DNA of 64,000 nt from Arthrobacter sp. 9V. GTDB taxonomy: Bacteria > Actinomycetota > Actinomycetes > Actinomycetales > Micrococcaceae. Positions 59,607-64,000 of the stretch are shown piece after piece. Under the pieces are notes generated by a model. The model had not been told where the DNA came from, searched no databases, and was given only the letters and a program-made list of their open reading frames with translations. The number at the start of each line of letters is the position of its first letter. The first letter of the stretch is position 1. Made by a program: the position numbers and the translations under genes. The stretch lies in the NCBI RefSeq assembly GCF_902506065.1, contig NZ_LR732912.1, forward strand, positions 1,598,718-1,662,717, given 5' to 3'.

Positions 59607-59692
59607 CACCAGTTTTTTGTGGCCAATGACCACAATGGGCAAGGCGTGATGTACGCCATGTAGTTGGCTTTCAGAACTGGAGCGAATAACAC

Positions 59693-59729
59693 AAAAGGCC
59701 TTGGAGTGATATTCACTCCAAGGCCTTTT
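59693..59729. terminator. Rho-independent terminator after the second tRNA-Lys
   Basis: A 17-bp stem (59693-59709 and 59713-59729) with a 3-nt loop, AAAAGGCC to GGCCTTTT. Its sequence differs from the copy-1 terminator. Confidence 0.92.
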
Positions 59730-59732
59730 CCT

Positions 59733-59808
59733 TGGTGCACCCCCCGGGACTCGAACCCGGAACCCATTGATTAAGAGTCAATTGCTCTGCCAGTTGAGCT
59801 AGAGGTGC
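59733..59808 (-). tRNA. tRNA-Lys (anticodon CTT), copy 2
   Basis: A 76-nt tRNA identical to copy 1 over its full length, including the encoded CCA, anticodon CTT. It has its own promoter-like region and a different terminator. Confidence 0.95.
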
Positions 59809-59855
59809 AGCTGTTGATTTCGATCTCACCCGAGAGCTTTTCTTTCTCCGGCGAT

Positions 59856-59878
59856 CTCCGCAACGACATGTAACTCTA
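59856..59878 (-). promoter_or_regulatory. Promoter region of tRNA-Lys copy 2
   Basis: CTCCGCAACGACA (59856-59868) and TAGAGT (59873-59878, minus strand) occur as in copy 1, about 64 bp before the tRNA 5' end. Confidence 0.5.
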
Positions 59879-59925
59879 CACGACTTCCGCCGAAGTGGGA
59901 AATCTGCGGCTCCCCGCCGGTGGCT

Positions 59926-61053
59926 TCACCCGCTTAGCCTCAGAATCAGCGCAAAATCAGGGTTCTTGTTGTTGCTGATCACCCAAACGGTACCGTCGGG
60001 AGCGCGTGCAACATCCCTCAAGCGCCCATATTCTCCTGTGAAATAAGCCACAGGCGAGCCCGCCGTCTCGCCATCCAGCGGAACCGCCCAGAGCCGTTGC
60101 CCTCTAAGAGCACCTGTATAGGCAACACCGTCAACAATTTCGAGCCCGCTGGGTGAGGCATCGGACGTAGACGGCCAGACCACTTTCGCATCGATCAGGC
60201 CGCTGCGGCCCGGGGCTCCGGTCACTGTGGGCCAACCGTAGTTGCCTCCAGGGATGATCAGATTGAGTTCGTCATCCACATCCGGGCCGAATTCGCTGGC
60301 CCAAAGACGTCCGTCGCTGTCCCACGCCAGTCCCTGCACGTTTCGGTGCCCGTAGCTGTACACAGGATTGTCGCCAAAAGGATTCCCCGGTGCAGGGCGG
60401 CCCTCGGGCGTGAGCCGAAGGATCTTGCCACCCAGGGCGTTTCTGTCTTGGGGCTGTTCCCGGCGTTGCGAGTCGCCAGTGCCTACGTAGAGGAATCCAT
60501 CCGGGCCGAACCGGATCCGGCCACCGTTATGCGTGGAGGCCTTGGGCATTCCCGCAAAGATCACCTCAGGCTCACCCAAAACCAAGGAACCGCCTGTACC
60601 CCCGGTCAGTTTCATCCGCGCAACCCGGTTATCGCCCGGAGAGGTGAAGTATGCGTACAACCAGCGGTCCGATGCGAAGTCTGGAGAAAGAGCCAAGCCC
60701 AATAGGCCGCCTTCTCCGCCAGGGTCGACGCCGGGCACCGTGCCAACGGTTGTGGCTTGGCCGTTTCGGATGCTCTTGATCCGGCCGGAGTCGCGCTCGG
60801 ACACCAAAGCTGTGCCGTCCGGCAAGAAGACCACCGACCACGGCAGCTCCAGTCCGACGTCGAGCTTTTGAGCCACTTCCGGTACAGCAGTGGTGCCTTG
60901 GCTTAGCGATGTCCGGGGTGTGGCCGCGGTGCCGGGCGAGGACGGGCTGCCGGTACATGCCGTCAAGACAAGCAACGGGGCAAGCAGCAGGGCAAGAGCA
61001 AAGGCAGGCACCAGACGCTTTCGACGTCCCGAAGGGTGCCTGCCTTTGTTCAT
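59926..61053 (-). CDS. PQQ/glucose-sorbosone dehydrogenase-like lipoprotein
   Basis: A 375-residue lipoprotein: basic N-terminus, hydrophobic stretch and lipobox LTAC (Cys33). The mature part is a six-bladed propeller: LPWSVVFLPDG, ALSPDFASDRWLYAYFT, ASTHNGGRIRFGPDG and ASEFGPDVDDELNLI are typical of soluble aldose sugar dehydrogenases. It may oxidise sugars with PQQ, but PQQ synthesis genes are not in the window, so the cofactor is uncertain. Confidence 0.9.
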   Translation of the reverse strand: MNKGRHPSGRRKRLVPAFALALLLAPLLVLTACTGSPSSPGTAATPRTSLSQGTTAVPEVAQKLDVGLELPWSVVFLPDGTALVSERDSGRIKSIRNGQATTVGTVPGVDPGGEGGLLGLALSPDFASDRWLYAYFTSPGDNRVARMKLTGGTGGSLVLGEPEVIFAGMPKASTHNGGRIRFGPDGFLYVGTGDSQRREQPQDRNALGGKILRLTPEGRPAPGNPFGDNPVYSYGHRNVQGLAWDSDGRLWASEFGPDVDDELNLIIPGGNYGWPTVTGAPGRSGLIDAKVVWPSTSDASPSGLEIVDGVAYTGALRGQRLWAVPLDGETAGSPVAYFTGEYGRLRDVARAPDGTVWVISNNKNPDFALILRLSG

Positions 61054-61092
61054 GACTGCCGTATTTCTGTATTCCTGACCGGCGGCCGGGTC

Positions 61093-62061
61093 TCAGTGCC
61101 TGCTTCGGCGGGGTGGCCGGAAGCCGGCAGCTTCGGCGTGGGCGGATGATTCGAACCACACATCCGCAGGTGCTTCGTCATAGCCCGCAGTATCTTCGTC
61201 GTGGTAAGTCATGGCAGATGCGCTGGCTTTGACGGGATAAGCGTCCCCTGGTGAGCTGGAGGAGCCTGTACCGTAAGGGTGCTCGACGGCCAGATGACCT
61301 GAGCCCGCCGAATCTTCGGCCGCGGCGGACTCGGCCCCAGGCAGTGTGGGTGAATGGGCGTCGGTGTACTCGTGGTGATGGATCGGGGCGCCGCCGGCAT
61401 CCGTCCATGAAGATTCCCACTCCGCCTTGTCTGCCGCAGAGTCCGTGCTTTCTGCGTCCATACGCGCTTCCCCATAAGCCTCCGGGGCAGAGGCGGCCGG
61501 AGAACCTGCGTCCCAGTCATCCACATCGCCGGCGTCTGCCGCGTGAACCTTCGCCTCAGTGTCCACTACGGGTTCGTCCACTACCGGCTCCGCAATCACA
61601 GGCTCCGCCACGGAAGGGGACGCGATGACAGGTTCCTCAACGGTCAGCCCTGGTGTTGATGCCGGCTGAACGTCAGAGGCGACAACCGCCGGTGAATCAT
61701 TGACGACGGTAGACGGCCCGGGCTCCACGTCAGCTCCGGCGGGGGAGGCGCCGTGCGTCTCGTCGGTGACATCAGGTTCGTCCATTGTTGGGCCGCTGCC
61801 CTCGGCGGCTGACTTTCCAAGATTGGTCACCCCCGCCAAACCCGCCACGCCAGCTGCGGCTACTCCGGTATCCGGTATGGAGCCGGTGTTGCCGGACTCC
61901 ATCGCTGCTGGTGCGGTAGTGCCGGATGTTCCCGAAATACGGTCATCGGCGGGAGCTTGGCGTGAGTGGGTGTCGATATTTCCCGTCTTGTTGCGGTTCA
62001 TCAGCCACCAAACAATCGCGACAACCAAAACAATGACAATGACCCAAATTAACCAGTCCAT
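61093..62061 (-). CDS. Membrane protein with sunset-type C-terminal domain
   Basis: A 322-residue protein. The ATG at 62061 gives MDWLIWVIV, a single span (about 3-20). Then comes a long, acidic, Ala/Glu/Asp/Val-rich linker (about 40-270), including an imperfect VAEPVIAEPVVDEPVVD repeat. The last about 45 residues contain YPVKASASAMTYH and VWFESSAHAEAAGF, which match the pattern of the sunset domain of actinobacterial proteins (as in ArfC). The role is not established. Confidence 0.78.
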   Translation of the reverse strand: MDWLIWVIVIVLVVAIVWWLMNRNKTGNIDTHSRQAPADDRISGTSGTTAPAAMESGNTGSIPDTGVAAAGVAGLAGVTNLGKSAAEGSGPTMDEPDVTDETHGASPAGADVEPGPSTVVNDSPAVVASDVQPASTPGLTVEEPVIASPSVAEPVIAEPVVDEPVVDTEAKVHAADAGDVDDWDAGSPAASAPEAYGEARMDAESTDSAADKAEWESSWTDAGGAPIHHHEYTDAHSPTLPGAESAAAEDSAGSGHLAVEHPYGTGSSSSPGDAYPVKASASAMTYHDEDTAGYDEAPADVWFESSAHAEAAGFRPPRRSRH

Positions 62062-62229
62062 GGTGAAGGCCCTTCTGCTCACAGGGGTGCAGCTCGTGGT
62101 ATTCCCGACGTTACGTGCCTGCAATTGGGCTGTCCAGCGTTTGACCTGCTGCTTCGCCCGAAATTATCAGTTTCCTGACTATACGGGCGCGGGGAATAAT
62201 TCGGGGCGGGGTATTTCCCTTCAGTCGCC

Positions 62230-62235
62230 TAGTCT
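62230..62235 (+). promoter_or_regulatory. -10 hexamer for leaderless lysR
   Basis: TAGTCT lies 6 nt before the ATG at 62242, with no ribosome binding site. Confidence 0.5.
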
Positions 62236-62241
62236 GGCTCC

Positions 62242-63165
62242 ATGGACTTCAAAAGGCTGCAGATTCTGCGCGAATTGGCAGACCGGCAAAGTGTTGGCGC
62301 CACCGCCGAGGCCATGAACGTCACGGCGTCGGCGGTTTCGCAGCAGCTGAAAACATTGCAGGCGGAGATTGGCGTCGTCCTGGTGGAAAAGGTGGGCCGC
62401 GGAGTTCAGCTTACGGAAGCGGGGCTGGCCATGGCGGCTGCGGCATCGGATATAGCCACTGCCATGGCACGGGCCGAGTCCACCATTGACACCTACCGGA
62501 AAGGTTGGCAAACGAGGGTCTCGGCAGCCTTCTTTCCCAGTGCCGCGGAAATGCTGCTTCCCGGAGTGTTGCACCGGGTTGCCTCCGTGGAAGGGTTGAG
62601 TTTTGATGCCCATTTCGAGGACCCGGGCACCGCCCGCTTCGCTCCCTTGGTGGCCGATTACGACGTTGTCCTGGCGCATAGCGTAGACGGCCCGGAAGTG
62701 TTCGCGAGGAGGGGACTGACTGTAGTGCCGCTTCTGGAAGAGGCGCTGGACGTAGCGATGCCCGCCGGTCATCCTCTGTCCGCCAAAGCCAGGCTAAGCC
62801 CTCAGGATGTTGTTGATTACCCGTGGATCGGCGTACCTGAAGGATTCCCTTTCGACACCGTGCTCCGCCAGATTGAACTCCATGCGGGCAGGCAGGCCTC
62901 CAGGGGCCAGCGGTACCCGGATCTGAGAGTGCTTGAGGCTTTGGTGGGGGCAGGGCACGGCATCTGCCTTTTGCCCCGCTACACGGCCCGGGCAAGTGCA
63001 CGGCGTGGCCTGGTTCTTAGGCCGCTCACAGGGGTGAAAGCGAGCAGAAGCATCGTGGCTTTGTCGCGGCAGGAGGTTGCCGCCCGGGCCACCATCGGCA
63101 TGGTTGTGGACATGCTCAAGAGCGAGGCGGCAGCCATCGCCAAGGAACTCGATGAATCGCAATAA
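62242..63165 (+). CDS. LysR-family transcriptional regulator
   Basis: A 307-residue regulator. The N-terminal winged helix-turn-helix is MDFKRLQILRELADRQSVGA then VTASAVSQQLKTLQ; the rest is the ligand-binding domain. It is 69 bp upstream of ilvD on the same strand, so it may regulate this gene or another one. No LysR-type divergent target is seen, as the sunset-domain gene is divergent at 180 bp. Confidence 0.92.
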   Translation: MDFKRLQILRELADRQSVGATAEAMNVTASAVSQQLKTLQAEIGVVLVEKVGRGVQLTEAGLAMAAAASDIATAMARAESTIDTYRKGWQTRVSAAFFPSAAEMLLPGVLHRVASVEGLSFDAHFEDPGTARFAPLVADYDVVLAHSVDGPEVFARRGLTVVPLLEEALDVAMPAGHPLSAKARLSPQDVVDYPWIGVPEGFPFDTVLRQIELHAGRQASRGQRYPDLRVLEALVGAGHGICLLPRYTARASARRGLVLRPLTGVKASRSIVALSRQEVAARATIGMVVDMLKSEAAAIAKELDESQ

Positions 63166-63221
63166 TCGAAAGTCCGGGCTTAACCCGGCGTGCAACAACG
63201 TCCTGCAGCGCCCGGTACACA

Positions 63222-63227
63222 TAGACT
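63222..63227 (+). promoter_or_regulatory. -10 hexamer for leaderless ilvD
   Basis: TAGACT lies 7 nt before the ATG at 63235, with no ribosome binding site. Confidence 0.5.
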
Positions 63228-63234
63228 TTGGACC

Positions 63235-64000
63235 ATGACTGACACCACCAGGATTGCGACAGAGAATACCCCGGACATCAAACCCCGCAGCCGGGTGGTG
63301 ACCGACGGCATCCACGCAGCACCTGCCCGTGGCATGTTCCGTGCGGTGGGCATGGGCGATGACGACTTTGCCAAACCGCAGATTGGCGTTGCCAGTTCTT
63401 GGAACGAGATCACACCTTGCAACCTTTCCCTGAACCGCCTCGCCCAAGGCGCCAAGGAAGGCGTCCATGCAGGCGGTGGTTTTCCCATGCAGTTCGGCAC
63501 CATCTCCGTCTCGGACGGAATCTCCATGGGTCACGAGGGCATGCACTTCTCCTTGGTTTCCCGCGAGGTGATTGCAGACTCCGTGGAAACAGTGATGCAG
63601 GCCGAGCGCATCGACGGCTCGGTACTCCTGGCCGGCTGTGACAAGTCCCTTCCGGGCATGCTCATGGCTGCTGCCCGCCTGGACCTTGCCTCGGTCTTCC
63701 TTTACGCAGGCTCCATCATGCCCGGCTGGGTCAAGCTGGAAGACGGCTCGGAGAAGGAGGTTACCCTCATTGATGCCTTCGAAGCAGTGGGTGCCTGCGC
63801 CGCCGGCAAAATGAGCATGGAAGACCTCACGCGCATCGAGAAGGCCATCTGTCCCGGCGAAGGCGCCTGCGGCGGCATGTACACGGCCAACACCATGGCG
63901 TGCATCGGCGAAGCCCTGGGCATGTCCCTGCCGGGTTCAGCTGCCCCACCCTCGGCAGACCGCCGTCGCGATGATTTCGCCCGCAAGTCCGGCGAAGCGG
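63235..64000 (+). CDS. ilvD: Dihydroxy-acid dehydratase, N-terminal part (cut by window end)
   Basis: The first 255 residues of IlvD, which dehydrates 2,3-dihydroxy acids in branched-chain amino-acid synthesis. It has the 2Fe-2S/4Fe-4S cluster Cys in [10 protein letters not shown] and the block [16 protein letters not shown], as well as GRTHEG-like early residues ([13 protein letters not shown]). The gene continues beyond 64000. Possibly regulated with other ilv genes; the upstream gap holds no leader-peptide run of branched-chain codons. Confidence 0.95.
   Translation, partial: MTDTTRIATENTPDIKPRSRVVTDGIHAAPARGMFRAVGMGDDDFAKPQIGVASSWNEITPCNLSLNRLAQGAKEGVHAGGGFPMQFGTISVSDGISMGHEGMHFSLVSREVIADSVETVMQAERIDGSVLLAGCDKSLPGMLMAAARLDLASVFLYAGSIMPGWVKLEDGSEKEVTLIDAFEAVGACAAGKMSMEDLTRIEKAICPGEGACGGMYTANTMACIGEALGMSLPGSAAPPSADRRRDDFARKSGEA

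Noticed and set aside
59464..59808. tRNA-Lys pair as phage or island attachment site
   Set aside because: No integrase, no partial tRNA repeat elsewhere in the window, and flanking genes are ordinary.
63166..63234. Branched-chain leader peptide or T-box before ilvD
   Set aside because: The gap is 69 bp, with only a weak 5-bp hairpin (CCGGG/CCCGG) and no run of Leu, Ile or Val codons.
1..64000. CRISPR arrays, insertion sequences, prophage genes or rRNA
   Set aside because: No regular spaced repeats, transposase, integrase, capsid or rRNA-like sequence was seen while reading all strands.

Overview
The window looks like a chromosomal segment of a high-GC Gram-positive actinobacterium, most likely a Micrococcaceae member of the Arthrobacter/Paenarthrobacter type. 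The basis is the protein repertoire, frequent GTG/TTG starts, ATGA/GTGA/TGATG gene overlaps, many leaderless-looking starts, and the order pncB-clpS-DUF2017-murI-MBL hydrolase-rph-rdgB, which also occurs in mycobacteria and other actinobacteria. I see no phage, transposon, CRISPR array or rRNA. Coding density is high and nearly all genes are intact; only the two genes cut by the window edges are partial.

Layout. 0-8 kb is housekeeping: NAD salvage (pncA, pncB), ClpS, DUF2017, glutamate racemase, an MBL hydrolase, RNase PH and RdgB, then a DedA membrane protein. 7.6-16 kb carries a DEDDh exonuclease-BRCT protein, an ADP-ribosylglycohydrolase, two DUF202 membrane proteins, an aquaporin and SbcD/SbcC. 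16-18 kb has an MFS transporter convergent with a TetR regulator. 18-31 kb is an accessory catabolic region: an amidohydrolase, a complete SsuABC/TauABC-like ABC importer, a sulfatase of the CxPxR type, an AraC regulator, an APC permease, and then MoaF, IclR and an MHS-family transporter.

31-38 kb holds a phosphoribosyltransferase, a MarR regulator and an unusual 2-oxoacid dehydrogenase operon: E1alpha, E1beta, a stand-alone 109-residue lipoyl protein and a separate alpha/beta hydrolase in place of a normal E2. Next to it are an amino-acid permease and a divergent Lrp/AsnC regulator. 37.7-43.9 kb is the NAD de novo operon: NrtR-like regulator, nadA, nadB, nadC and a cysteine desulfurase, preceded by a 27-bp palindrome with the GT-N7-AC core of NrtR boxes. 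Both NAD salvage and de novo synthesis are therefore in the window.

44-51 kb is mixed: GtrA, a FAH-family hydrolase, a DM13 protein, an anion-permease-like protein, DUF1684, a lipoprotein, a transglutaminase-like protein, and a MarR/LLM-flavoprotein pair with an operator-like palindrome. 51-64 kb has an RND transporter, malate:quinone oxidoreductase, an orphan peptide-binding lipoprotein, tRNA-Leu, Bcp, a MarR regulator, two identical tRNA-Lys genes each with its own promoter and terminator, a sugar-dehydrogenase-like lipoprotein, a membrane protein with a sunset-type C-terminal domain, a LysR regulator and the start of ilvD.

The strongest leads are the E2-less 2-oxoacid dehydrogenase operon, the ABC/amidohydrolase/sulfatase locus, the moaF/iclR/transporter locus with a clear operator, the leader hairpin and mini-ORF before the MFS gene at 16 kb, and a set of thirteen genes whose start codon lies 6-7 nt after a TAnnnT hexamer. 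None can be proven novel from sequence alone.
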